Assembly: GCA_003488145.1 (NCBI GenBank)
Contig: DNMQ01000042.1
Location: 1-10,317, forward strand
Direction: 5' to 3'
Length of the DNA: 10,317 nt
Source of the DNA: Pseudomonas sp.
GTDB taxonomy: Bacteria > Pseudomonadota > Gammaproteobacteria > Pseudomonadales > Pseudomonadaceae
Both the position numbers and the translations under genes were made by a program. The notes beneath the pieces were generated by a model that saw nothing but the letters and a program-made list of their open reading frames with translations, made no database searches and had not been told where the DNA came from. Of the stretch, positions 1-7,914 are shown piece by piece. Each line of letters starts with the position of its first letter. The first letter of the stretch is position 1.

Positions 1-1345
1 CGTGGTGGTCGCCACGCTGCAGCCATTCGCCCGCTTCACCGGGGGCGATCTGCCTCTGGTCTTTCTGGTCGCGCTGCTGGTGACATTGATTCCGACGACG
101 ATCGGCGGGCTGTTGTCGGCGATCGGCATCGCCGGCATGGATCGTCTGGTGCGGCTCAATGTGATCGCCAAGTCGGGCCGGGCAGTGGAGGCGGCGGGCG
201 ACGTCCAGGTGCTGCTATTGGACAAGACCGGCACCATCACCTTTGGCAACCGGCGCTGCAGCGCGATGGTGAAGGCGCCAGGCGTTTCGGCGACCGAGCT
301 GTCGCATGCTGCGCTGCTGGCATCGCTGGCCGACGATACGGCCGAGGGCAAGTCCATCGTCGAATACCTGCGCGCCCTTGCCCCGATGGCCGAGCCATCC
401 GCGCAGGGCATTCTGCCGATCCCGTTCAGTGCGGAAACTCGCCTGTCCGGCGCCGACTATCAGGGGCGGCGGTATCGCAAGGGTGCCGTAGACGCCGTGC
501 TCGGACATCTGGCCATGACGCCCGCGCAGGTGCCGCCGGTGCTGGCGCGTGAAGTCGAGAAGATCGCTCAGAGCGGCGGCACGCCGCTGCTGGTGTGCGT
601 CGATGATCGTCTGCTGGGCGCCATACACCTGAAGGACGTGGTCAAGCCCGGCATACGCGAACGTTTCGCCGAACTGCGCCAGCTGGGCATCCGCACGGTG
701 ATGGTTACCGGCGACAACCCGTTGACCGCCGCCGCGATTGCAGCGGAAGCCGGCGTCGACGACGTGATCGCCGAGGCGACGCCGCAGAAGAAGCTGCAAC
801 GCATACGCCAGGAGCAGGCTGAGGGAAAGATGGTCGCGATGTGCGGTGATGGCGCCAACGACGCACCCGCGCTGGCACAGGCCGATGTCGGCATGGCGAT
901 GAACGACGGCACCCAGGCGGCCCGCGAGGCGGCGAACCTGGTGGACCTGGATTCTGACCCGACCAAGCTGCTCGACGTGGTGCAGGTGGGCAAGCAGTTG
1001 CTGGTCACGCGAGGCGCGCTGACGACCTTCTCGGTGGCCAATGATGTGGCGAAGTATTTCGCCATCCTTCCGGCCTTGTTCATCGGCATCTATCCGCAGC
1101 TGGCCGCGTTGAACCTGATGCAGTTGCACAGCCCGCAGAGCGCCATTCTGTCGGCCATTGTCTTCAACGCGCTGATCATCGTCGGGTTGATCCCCCTGGC
1201 GTTGCGGGGCGTGCAGATGAAGGCGGTCGATGCGGCCGGCCTGCTGCGGCGCAACCTGCTGATCTACGGTCTGGGCGGTCTGATCGCGCCCTTCGTCGGC
1301 ATCAAACTGATCGACCTGTTACTCACGGCGATCGGCCTGGTTTGA
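1..1345 (+). CDS. kdpB: KdpB, K+-transporting P-type ATPase ATP-binding subunit (5' end missing)
   Basis: This is the catalytic subunit of the KdpFABC K+ pump in the inner membrane; it hydrolyses ATP to drive high-affinity K+ uptake through KdpA. The frame is open from the left edge, with base 2 starting the first full codon, and 447 residues are visible. By eye alignment to the 682-residue E. coli protein, about 235 N-terminal residues lie outside. Visible in order are the membrane segment with [10 protein letters not shown] (31-40), the phosphorylation motif DKTGTIT with acceptor Asp74 (E. coli Asp307), the ATP-pocket Lys160 (RKG), the TGDN loop (236-239), the hinge motif GDGANDAP (282-289), and membrane residues Asp348 and Lys351 (E. 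coli Asp583/Lys586), followed by further C-terminal membrane helices. All key residues in the visible part are intact. The A-domain TGES loop is outside the window. The gene ends in TGA, 42 bases before the preferred kdpC start. Confidence 0.97.
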   Translation, partial: VVVATLQPFARFTGGDLPLVFLVALLVTLIPTTIGGLLSAIGIAGMDRLVRLNVIAKSGRAVEAAGDVQVLLLDKTGTITFGNRRCSAMVKAPGVSATELSHAALLASLADDTAEGKSIVEYLRALAPMAEPSAQGILPIPFSAETRLSGADYQGRRYRKGAVDAVLGHLAMTPAQVPPVLAREVEKIAQSGGTPLLVCVDDRLLGAIHLKDVVKPGIRERFAELRQLGIRTVMVTGDNPLTAAAIAAEAGVDDVIAEATPQKKLQRIRQEQAEGKMVAMCGDGANDAPALAQADVGMAMNDGTQAAREAANLVDLDSDPTKLLDVVQVGKQLLVTRGALTTFSVANDVAKYFAILPALFIGIYPQLAALNLMQLHSPQSAILSAIVFNALIIVGLIPLALRGVQMKAVDAAGLLRRNLLIYGLGGLIAPFVGIKLIDLLLTAIGLV

Positions 1346-1353
1346 GAACTGTC

Positions 1354-1368
1354 GCGCCATCGTGGCGC
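1354..1368 (+). promoter_or_regulatory. Small hairpin in the kdpB-kdpC gap
   Basis: A perfect 6-base stem, GCGCCA-tcg-TGGCGC, lies in the 42-base gap between the kdpB stop and kdpC. It ends 4 bases before the kdpC Shine-Dalgarno sequence. There is no T-run after it, so it is not a terminator. It could tune mRNA stability or kdpC translation, but a short GC stem can also arise by chance in DNA this rich in GC. Confidence 0.35.
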
Positions 1369-1372
1369 TGTT

Positions 1373-1378
1373 AGGGAG
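1373..1378 (+). promoter_or_regulatory. Ribosome binding site of kdpC
   Basis: AGGGAG is a good Shine-Dalgarno match. It directly abuts the first in-frame ATG (1379) but sits 9 bases before the second (1388). A ribosome needs a spacer, so this site favours the ATG at 1388 as the kdpC start. Confidence 0.65.
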
Positions 1379-1387
1379 ATGACAAGC

Positions 1388-1954
1388 ATGTTCGAACACA
1401 TTCGCCCCGCCATTGCCTCACTGGCCCTGATGACACTGGTCACGGGGGCAGCCTATCCGCTGACCGTCACGGCCGTTGCGCAGCTGGCCATGGCCGAGGC
1501 GGCTAACGGCAGCCTGCTGCGCGATGGCAGTGGCCAGGTTCGCGGCAGCGCCTTGCTGGCTCAGCCGTTCCAGGGCGCCGAGTGGTTTCTGCCGCGGCCT
1601 TCGGCTGCGGACTACGCCACCGTCGCCAGTGGTGCAAGCAACCTGGCGCCAAGCAACCCCGAGCTGCTGGAGCAGGTTCGCCAGCGAATACAGGCCTGGA
1701 ATGGCGGCACCGGGCAGCCGGTGCCCATGGAGCTGGTGACGACCTCTGCCAGTGGACTGGACCCCCACCTGACGCTGGCCGCGGCGCGCTACCAGATCGG
1801 CCGCGTCGCCCAGGCGCGAGGCATGCCGGCCGAGTCGCTGGAGCGTCTGCTACAGGCACACCTGAGCTCGCCGATGGTGGGCCCCGCCGTGGTGAACGTA
1901 CTGGCCCTGAACCTTGCATTGGCTGACAATCGCTCGCCTGATTCCAGCGAGTGA
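1388..1954 (+). CDS. kdpC: KdpC, K+-transporting ATPase C subunit
   Basis: KdpC is the small single-span subunit that stabilises the KdpFABC complex and helps nucleotide binding by KdpB. From the start chosen here it has 188 residues, close to the usual ~190. The N-terminus carries one hydrophobic segment (about residues 7-34), followed by a periplasmic domain with NGSLL (40-44), RPSAADY (70-76), [10 protein letters not shown] (84-93) and [13 protein letters not shown] (115-127), all recognisable KdpC signatures. An upstream ATG at 1379 would add only three residues (MTS) but has no spacer from the AGGGAG sequence. The gene follows kdpB in the same operon and ends 5 bases before kdpD. The family's common IGQ and GRPS glycines are Ala59 and Pro69 here; as I recall, Pseudomonas KdpC proteins also vary at these places. 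Confidence 0.95.
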   Translation: MFEHIRPAIASLALMTLVTGAAYPLTVTAVAQLAMAEAANGSLLRDGSGQVRGSALLAQPFQGAEWFLPRPSAADYATVASGASNLAPSNPELLEQVRQRIQAWNGGTGQPVPMELVTTSASGLDPHLTLAAARYQIGRVAQARGMPAESLERLLQAHLSSPMVGPAVVNVLALNLALADNRSPDSSE

Positions 1955-1959
1955 TGTGA

Positions 1960-4629
1960 ATGAGCGATGCCATGCGCGCGGATGCGCTGCTCGACGAGGC
2001 TCCCAGGGAGGGGCGCGGGCAACTCAAGGTATTTCTCGGTGCGGCGCCTGGCGTAGGCAAGACATACGCCATGCTCCAGGCCGCGCACCGCCAGCGCCGT
2101 CTTGGCCGCGACGTTCGCGTGGGGGTGGTGGAGACTCATGGTCGGGCGGAAACCGCAGCCATGCTGGTCGGGCTTGCCGACCAGCCGCTGTGCCGCAGCG
2201 AGTACCGTGGCATAACCCTGTTCGAGCTGGACCTGGACGGCCTGCTCGCGGTGCGCCCCGACATCGCACTGGTCGATGAGCTGGCGCATAGCAACGCCCC
2301 CGGCAGCCGACATAGCAAGCGTTGGCAGGACGTCCTGGAGCTCCTCGAAGCGGGGATCGATGTCTACACGACGGTGAACGTCCAGCATCTCGAGAGCCTC
2401 AATGACCAGGTTCGCGCCATCACCGGCGTCCAGGTCCGGGAAACGGTGCCGGATTGGATCCTGCATGAGGCCGACGACATCCTGCTGGTGGACCTGCCGC
2501 CCCGCGAGCTGCTCGAGCGCCTGCGTGAGGGCAAGGTGTATGTGCCCGAACAGGCGCGGGCGGCCATCGACGCCTTTTTCACCCAGACCAACCTCACGGC
2601 CCTGCGTGAACTGGCGATGCAAACCGCCGCCACACGAGTCGACGCCGATCTGCATCGCCGCTACCGGTTACAGGGGCAGCGTGCGCCGGCGGTACGTGGC
2701 CGCCTGTTGGTCTGCATCGATGCTGACGAGTCAGCCGAGGGGCTGGTGCGCCATGCCGCTCGGGTGGCCGAGCGCCGCCACCTGCCTTGGTCGGTAGTCC
2801 ACGTGACCCTTGGTGCGGCGCGCGAGGAAACCGAGCTGGGTTATCTGCAGGCGGCCCAGCAACTGGCTGAACGCTTGGGCGGAGAGGTAGTGGAGCTGAG
2901 TGGGGCGCGGGTGTCCCGGACACTGATCGATCATGCCCATGAGCGCCGCGCCTCGCTGTTGCTGGTCGGCCGGAGCAAACGACCACGGCGACGCTGGCCC
3001 GGGCGGTTCGGGCAGTCCATCGCCGAGCAGCTGATCGCGGCGGGCGATGGGCTCGAGGTCAGCGTGCTCGATCAGACGAAACCCACGCAGCGCAAAGCGG
3101 CGCGCCAGCGAACTGGACGATGGGACTGGCGCAACTACTTGCTCGCCGGGCTCGCCACCCTCAGTGCCACGGTGATCGCGCTGGTGCTGGCGCGCTACCT
3201 GGCACTGCCGAACATATCCCTGGTATTCCTCGCGGCCGTGCTGGTGGTTGCGGTCCGTAGCAGCCTCGGGCCGGCGTTGGCGTGTGCGGGGCTGTCGTTC
3301 CTGTTTTACGACTTCATGTTCATCCCGCCCACGTTCACTTTTATCGTGGCTCGTCAGGAAGACGTCCTGACATTGCTGTTCTTCCTGCTGATGGCAATCC
3401 TGGCCGGCAACCTTGCCAGTCGCCAGAAGCGGCAGCTGGAAGCGTTGCGTCAGACCCAGGCGCAAACCACGGCCTTGCTCGAGCTCTCGCGCCGGTTGGG
3501 CGCTGCCACCGATGTGCCGGCGGTCTGCAGCGTCGCGGTCCACCAGTTGCAACTGCTGGCTGACATCGAGGCGCTGGTGGCCATGCGTGACAAACAGGCC
3601 GCGTGGATATTCAAGGGAGACCATTTGCCGTCACTCACCGAGCAGGAGCAGGCTGCTGCGCAGTGGGCCTGGAAGCATGGTCAGCAGGCAGGGCAGGGCA
3701 CGGACACCCTGCCGGAGGGGCACTGGTGGTGGCTGCCCTTGAGCGGTGACGGACAGCCTCTCGGCCTGCTGGGTATTCGAACGTTCGCCCAGGGACGGTT
3801 GCCGCCGGACAGACGCCGTCTCGTTTGTGCCCTGGCCCAGCCGCTGGCGCAGGCATTGGGGCGCGCGATGCTTGCCGATGAACTCGAAGCGGCTCGTCTG
3901 CATGGGCAGACCGAAGAGCTGCGCAGCGCATTGCTGGCCTCTGTCTCGCATGACCTGCGCACGCCGCTGACGGCCATGCGCGGCTCCATCGACTGCCTGG
4001 CGAGCCTGGGACACAGCATGAGCGAGTACGACCGGCGGGAGCTGCTGGAGACTACGCGTGACGAGGCTGAACGCCTGGATCGCTACATCCAGAATCTGCT
4101 GGACATGACCCGTCTGGGGCATGGTGGTCTGAAGCTCATTCGCGACTGGGTCGCACCAGGCGATATCGTCGCCAGCGCGTTGCAACGCCTGCAGCGCGTG
4201 CTGGCCGAGCTTCGAGTCGAGGTCCTGCTGCCCGATCCGCTGCCGTTGCTGTATGTGCATCCGGCACTGATCGAACAGGCGCTGGTCAATGTGCTGGAAA
4301 ATGCCGCACGGTTCTCGCCCTCAGGTGGCCGGCTGCAGGTGGCTGTAGACGCCGGGTCGAACGCCCTGCGCTTCGTCGTCAGCGATGAAGGGCCCGGTAT
4401 CCCCGAGGCGGAGCGGGAGAAGATCTTCGACATGTTCTATACAGCGGCGCGTGGCGACCGTGGCGGACCCGGGACTGGTCTGGGGCTCGCCATCTGCCAG
4501 GGAATGATCGGTGCCCATGGGGGGCGCGTGGCCGTGGGCGAAGGGCTCGACGGGCGAGGTGCCAGCGTGACGCTGGAGCTGCCATTGCAGCCTCAGCCGG
4601 CAATGGACATGGAGAGCGACCTGACGTGA
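1960..4629 (+). CDS. kdpD: KdpD, K+/turgor-responsive sensor histidine kinase
   Basis: KdpD is the inner-membrane sensor kinase that phosphorylates KdpE when K+ is limiting and dephosphorylates it when K+ is ample. At 889 residues it matches the family (E. coli 894). In order: an N-terminal KdpD domain with Walker A GAAPGVGKT (27-35) and the Walker-B-like LVDELAH (104-110); a universal-stress-like domain (about 245-372); four closely spaced membrane segments (about 392-486); a basic stretch just after them (R488, K490, R491, R497); a GAF-like region (about 505-635); the dimerisation helix with phospho-acceptor His664 in SVSHDLRTPL; and the ATPase domain with N-box Asn781, G1 DEGPG (809-813), F-box Phe823/Phe826 and G2 GTGLGL (838-843). 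No catalytic residue is missing. The ATG at 1960 lies 5 bases after the kdpC stop and has only a weak ribosome site, so coupling to kdpC translation is likely. The 3' end overlaps kdpE. Confidence 0.97.
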   Translation: MSDAMRADALLDEAPREGRGQLKVFLGAAPGVGKTYAMLQAAHRQRRLGRDVRVGVVETHGRAETAAMLVGLADQPLCRSEYRGITLFELDLDGLLAVRPDIALVDELAHSNAPGSRHSKRWQDVLELLEAGIDVYTTVNVQHLESLNDQVRAITGVQVRETVPDWILHEADDILLVDLPPRELLERLREGKVYVPEQARAAIDAFFTQTNLTALRELAMQTAATRVDADLHRRYRLQGQRAPAVRGRLLVCIDADESAEGLVRHAARVAERRHLPWSVVHVTLGAAREETELGYLQAAQQLAERLGGEVVELSGARVSRTLIDHAHERRASLLLVGRSKRPRRRWPGRFGQSIAEQLIAAGDGLEVSVLDQTKPTQRKAARQRTGRWDWRNYLLAGLATLSATVIALVLARYLALPNISLVFLAAVLVVAVRSSLGPALACAGLSFLFYDFMFIPPTFTFIVARQEDVLTLLFFLLMAILAGNLASRQKRQLEALRQTQAQTTALLELSRRLGAATDVPAVCSVAVHQLQLLADIEALVAMRDKQAAWIFKGDHLPSLTEQEQAAAQWAWKHGQQAGQGTDTLPEGHWWWLPLSGDGQPLGLLGIRTFAQGRLPPDRRRLVCALAQPLAQALGRAMLADELEAARLHGQTEELRSALLASVSHDLRTPLTAMRGSIDCLASLGHSMSEYDRRELLETTRDEAERLDRYIQNLLDMTRLGHGGLKLIRDWVAPGDIVASALQRLQRVLAELRVEVLLPDPLPLLYVHPALIEQALVNVLENAARFSPSGGRLQVAVDAGSNALRFVVSDEGPGIPEAEREKIFDMFYTAARGDRGGPGTGLGLAICQGMIGAHGGRVAVGEGLDGRGASVTLELPLQPQPAMDMESDLT

Positions 4630-5321
4630 GTGGCGATTCGGCATCCGTACTGATCATCGACGATGAGCCGCAGATTCGGAAATTCCTGCGCATCAGCCTC
4701 GCTTCCCAGGGCTATCGGGTGCTGGAAAGCACGGACGGGCGCGATGGATTGGCGCGCGCCGCACTGGAGCAGCCCGACCTGGTGGTACTGGACCTCGGCT
4801 TGCCGGATATGGACGGCCAGGACGTACTCGGCGAGCTGCGCAGCTGGACCCGGGTGCCGGTGATCGTGCTTTCGGTTCGTTCCAGCGAGGCGGAAAAGGT
4901 CAGGGCGCTCGATGCCGGCGCCAATGACTACGTCACCAAGCCGTTCGGCATTCAGGAATTTCTTGCGCGGGTACGCGCGCTGCTGCGCCTGCCCCAGTCG
5001 ACCACGAACAGCCCCGGTCAGGTGCTCTGCGGGGCATTATGCATCGACCTGGCATTCAGGCGGGTCAGCCTAGGCGAGCGAATGGTGAGCTTGACGAGGA
5101 AGGAGTACGCCGTGCTCGCCGAACTCGCCCGCCACGCCGGGCGGGTAGTCACCCAGCAGCATCTGCTGAAGATCGTCTGGGGCCCCAGCCATGCTGGAGA
5201 CAGTCACTATCTGCGCGTCGTGATCGGCCACCTGCGCCAGAAGCTCGGCGATGATCCCGCCGCACCGCGTTTCATCGTCACCGAGGCCGGGGTCGGCTAC
5301 CGGCTGATCAGCGATGCCTGA
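4626..5321 (+). CDS. kdpE: KdpE, OmpR-family response regulator of the kdp operon
   Basis: KdpE is the cytoplasmic DNA-binding partner of KdpD; when phosphorylated it activates the kdp promoter. It has 231 residues (E. coli 225). The receiver domain (about 8-120) shows the acidic pair Asp12/Asp13, phospho-acceptor Asp56 in VVLDLGLPD, Ser83 and Lys105 in the VTKPF motif. The winged-helix output domain (about 132-229) ends with the HLRQKLGDD helix and the VGYRL wing. The start is GTG at 4626, overlapping the kdpD stop as GTGA, with GGAG (4611-4614) 11 bases before it: a normal arrangement for translational coupling, which keeps kinase and regulator in proportion. It ends in TGA only 11 bases from the convergent glgP stop. 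Its target promoter, upstream of kdpF/A, is not in the window. Confidence 0.97.
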   Translation: MSGDSASVLIIDDEPQIRKFLRISLASQGYRVLESTDGRDGLARAALEQPDLVVLDLGLPDMDGQDVLGELRSWTRVPVIVLSVRSSEAEKVRALDAGANDYVTKPFGIQEFLARVRALLRLPQSTTNSPGQVLCGALCIDLAFRRVSLGERMVSLTRKEYAVLAELARHAGRVVTQQHLLKIVWGPSHAGDSHYLRVVIGHLRQKLGDDPAAPRFIVTEAGVGYRLISDA

Positions 5322-5339
5322 GCCACAGGCAGTCATCGC
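5311..5339. terminator. Imperfect hairpin between the convergent kdpE and glgP 3' ends
   Basis: GCGAT and GCCTG (5311-5320) pair with CAGGC (5326-5330) and ATCGC (5335-5339), leaving a 5-base loop and a 4-base bulge (AGTC, 5331-5334). The structure covers both stop codons. No T-run follows on either strand, so it is not a canonical intrinsic terminator. It may still act as an mRNA 3'-end barrier for both genes, as it is the only secondary structure I see in the junction. Confidence 0.35.
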
Positions 5340-7843
5340 TGCCAGTGAATCAGCCCAAGCTCCAGCGGTACGGTCAGGCCCAGCGTGCTGCCGGGGATGA
5401 TCCGCGCGGTGTAGTCCGTCTCCGGACGGTCGGCGGGGAAGTGGCCGCGGAAGGTGGCGAACGTAGCCTCATGCTGCGCAAGGTTGAGCGGATGGATCTC
5501 GGCGGGCGCTGCGTTCCGACCCTCCGCGTAGAGTTGCACGGCGATATGCTGCGGATCGATGTGGCCCAGGTTCAAACGTGCTTCGACCTGATACCGGCCG
5601 TTCTCGCGGGCCCATTGCACACCGGTGAAGGCCAGTTCATGCCAGTAGCTGCGCAGACGGCTGAGCTGGTGCGACAGTGTGCTGGCCATCGCCGAACCAT
5701 CGGCGCAGCGCCGGCGGTAGGCCGTCGCCATGGGCAGGTAATACTGTTCGGTGTATTCGCGCACGGTTCGATCGGCGGAAAAGCGCTCGACCAGCGCGCT
5801 CATGCTGCGCCGCATGCGTTGCACCCAGGCGGTGGGCACCCCTTCATCGTCACGGGCGTAGAAAGTGGGGACTACCTGGGTTTCCAGCAGCTGATAGAGC
5901 TGCTCGGCATCCACTTCATCGTGCTCCGGGCCGTATTCGAGGCCATCGCCAACGGCCCAGCCGAGGTCGGTGGCGTAGGCTTCGGCCCACCAGCCGTCGA
6001 GTTGCGACAGGTTCAGGCCGCCATTGGCCAGCACCTTCATGCCGCTGGTGCCGCTGGCCTCCCAGGGCCGCCTCGGCGTGTTCAGCCAGACGTCCACGCC
6101 TTGCACCAGGTGTCTGGCGATTCGCATGTCGTAGTCCTCGAGAAAGACCACGCGGCCGGCGATGTCGGGCCTGGCGGCGAAACGTTGCCACTCGGTCAGC
6201 AACGCCTGCCCGGCGCGGTCGGCCGGGTGCGCCTTGCCAGCCACCAGCAGCTGCACCGGATAGGCCGGATGGCTGAGGATGCGCGCCAATCGCTCGGGGT
6301 CCTGCAGCAACAGGTTGGGGCGCTTGTAGCTGGCGAAGCGGCGGGCGAAGCCGAGGGTCAGATGCTCCGGATGCAGGCGCGAACCGGCTACCTCGATTTC
6401 TGCCGGTGAAGCGCCGTGCACGGCCAGGCTGCGGGCCAGATGGCTGCGCACAAAGCCGAGCAGTTCGTTGCGAGCATGCTGGCGGATCTGCCACAGCCAG
6501 CGGTCGTCGACCCGGGCCAGCAGTTCGTCCACCGAGGACGCGTCGGTGCCGCGCCAGGGAATCTCGTCGCCGTGCAATTCGTACCAGTGTGCTTCGGCAT
6601 CCGGCGACACCCAGGTCGGCAGGTGGATGCCATTGGTGACGTGCCCGACCGGTACCGCCTCGAGCGGCCAGCGCGGATACAGCTCACGGAAGATGTAGCG
6701 GCTGGTATGGCCGTGCAGCTGGCTGACGGCGTTGACCGCGCCGGCACCGCGCGTCGCCAGGTAGGCCATGTTGAACGGCTCGCGCGTGTCCTGCGGCTGC
6801 TTGCGGCCCATGGCCAGCAGGGTTTGCATGGAAATGCCCAGTTCGTACTCGGCATAGCGTTCCAGGTACTGGCTCACCAGCTCGGGCGGAAAGCGATCGA
6901 ACCCGGCTTCGACCGGTGTATGGGTGGTGAACAGATTGCCGGCGCGCGTCGCATTGAGGGCCACGGCGAAGGAGACCCGCTCCCGGGCCATATGGCTGCG
7001 CGCCCGCTCCAGCACGGCGAATGCGGCATGGCCATCGTTCAGGTGGAGCACATCGGGCTACAGGCCGGCGGCTTCCAGCAAGCGCCAGCCGCCGATGCCC
7101 AGCACCAGTTCCTGGCGCAGGCGCATCTCGTTGTCGCCGCCATAGAGTTCGCTGGCGATCAGCCGCGCGATGGGTGGATTGGCGGGGTCATTGGTATCGA
7201 GCAGCAGCAGGCGATTGAGGCCGACCCGGGCCTGCCAGCCGCGCAGCCAGATCTGCAACCCCGGCAGCTGTATGGCCAGCCTCAGAGGCGCGCCGCTGGC
7301 GTCATGCAGCGGCTCGATGGGCATCTGCCGGGTGTCGTTGACCGGGTACAGCGCCTGCTGTCGGCCGTCCGGGCCGATGCTCTGGCGGAAGTAGCCGTGC
7401 TGCCAGAGCATGCCCACCGCGGTGACCGGCACGCCGAGGTCGCTGGCGGCCTTGAGCTGGTCCCCGGCGACGTTGCCGAGGCCGCCGGAGTAGATCGGCA
7501 AGGCTTCGCTGAGCATGTATTCCATGGAAAAGTAGGCGACTCGCGCGAGGCGTTCGCCGTACTGCTGGCAGGCGAACCAGGTCGGCTGCTCCAGCCGTGC
7601 CTGGCGCGCCTTGACGATGCCGTCCACCAGGCGGTGGCAGTCGACGCGGCGCAGCAGCGCCTCCAGCTTCTGCTCTGGCACCGTGCTGAGGATCAGGCTG
7701 GGATTGCGGGTCAGCGCCCAGAGGTCGTTGTCGATCAGCTGCCAGAGGTCATCGTTCTGGCTGGTCCAGCGAATCGACTGGTCGAAAGCCAGTTCGCGCA
7801 GGCTGTCGGGCGTGAGGGCGGGGCGATCGGATGCAGGTGCCAA
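5333..7843 (-). pseudogene. glgP: Alpha-glucan (glycogen) phosphorylase, interrupted by an in-frame amber codon
   Basis: GlgP releases glucose-1-phosphate from glycogen or other alpha-1,4-glucans in the cytoplasm, using pyridoxal phosphate. The reading frame spans 836 codons, usual for the shorter bacterial GlgP subfamily. The start is TTG at 7843, with AGAGAGG 5 bases upstream and no better ATG nearby. An N-terminal DUF3417-like region (about 25-125) leads into the family signature at 104-128 (YFSMEYMLSEALPIYSGG). After codon 262 come NDGHAAF, the active-site histidines His308 (TTHTPVE) and His401 (GHVTNGIH), the phosphate-contact pair Arg502/Lys507 (RRFASYKR) and PLP Lys603 (EASGTSGMK). These roles are assigned by eye alignment to muscle phosphorylase. 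Codon 262 is TAG (7058-7060), which would yield a 261-residue fragment lacking the PLP lysine. Everything after it remains in frame and conserved, so the lesion is recent, an error, or suppressed. No other glycogen gene is in the window. Confidence 0.9.
7058..7060 (-). other. Premature TAG stop at glgP codon 262
   Basis: On the coding strand the frame reads ...GCC GGC CTG TAG CCC GAT GTG CTC CAC, that is Ala-Gly-Leu-stop-Pro-Asp-Val-Leu-His. The stop falls just before the conserved HLNDGH block, at a position that is not catalytic. One C-to-T change from CAG (Gln) would give it; GAG (Glu) and AAG (Lys) are also one base away. Confidence 0.97.
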
Positions 7844-7848
7844 AGGAA

Positions 7849-7855
7849 CCTCTCT
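7849..7855 (-). promoter_or_regulatory. Ribosome binding site of glgP
   Basis: AGAGAGG on the minus strand lies 5 bases before the TTG at 7843. It decides the start: no ATG or GTG in the next hundred codons has comparable support, and the N-terminal phosphorylase region would otherwise be cut. Confidence 0.7.
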
Positions 7856-7882
7856 TCTGAACCGGTGAGCGCTGTCTCGTCC

Positions 7883-7911
7883 AGTATAGGCCTTGCGCGT
7901 AGCGGGGATAA
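7883..7911 (-). promoter_or_regulatory. Candidate sigma70 promoter of glgP
   Basis: On the minus strand, TTATCC (7911-7906) and TATACT (7888-7883) are separated by exactly 17 bases. The -10 box matches 5 of 6 consensus bases and the -35 box 3 of 6. Transcription would start near 7876, giving a leader of about 33 bases before the glgP TTG. It fits into the 71-base gap between the upstream nuclease-fold gene and glgP, so glgP can be transcribed independently of that gene. Confidence 0.5.
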
Positions 7912-7914
7912 CCC

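Noticed and set aside
1388..1954. KdpC lacking the usual IGQ and GRPS glycines as a sign of altered function.
   Set aside because: From memory, Pseudomonas KdpC proteins show similar changes (AQ, SRPS), so this looks like lineage variation.
2731..3624. A 297-codon minus-strand open frame inside kdpD (a similar one lies at 215-1129 in kdpB).
   Set aside because: Compositional shadows: the sense-strand Kdp proteins carry complete motifs through these regions and the antisense products look like none.
5345..6409. A 354-codon plus-strand open frame opposite the 3' half of glgP.
   Set aside because: Antisense shadow of glgP codons, with no family resemblance.
5333..7051. The C-terminal part of GlgP read as a separate gene starting at GTG 7051.
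   Set aside because: There is no ribosome site before that GTG, it begins in the middle of a conserved block, and it would lack the N-terminal domain. It is the same frame as the upstream part, divided only by the TAG.
7066..7094. An 8-base inverted repeat (CGGCGGCT / AGCCGCCG) just upstream of the amber codon on the mRNA, as a possible recoding element.
   Set aside because: It encodes conserved-looking residues, lies 5' of the stop rather than 3' as known read-through elements do, and GC-rich stems like this are common by chance.
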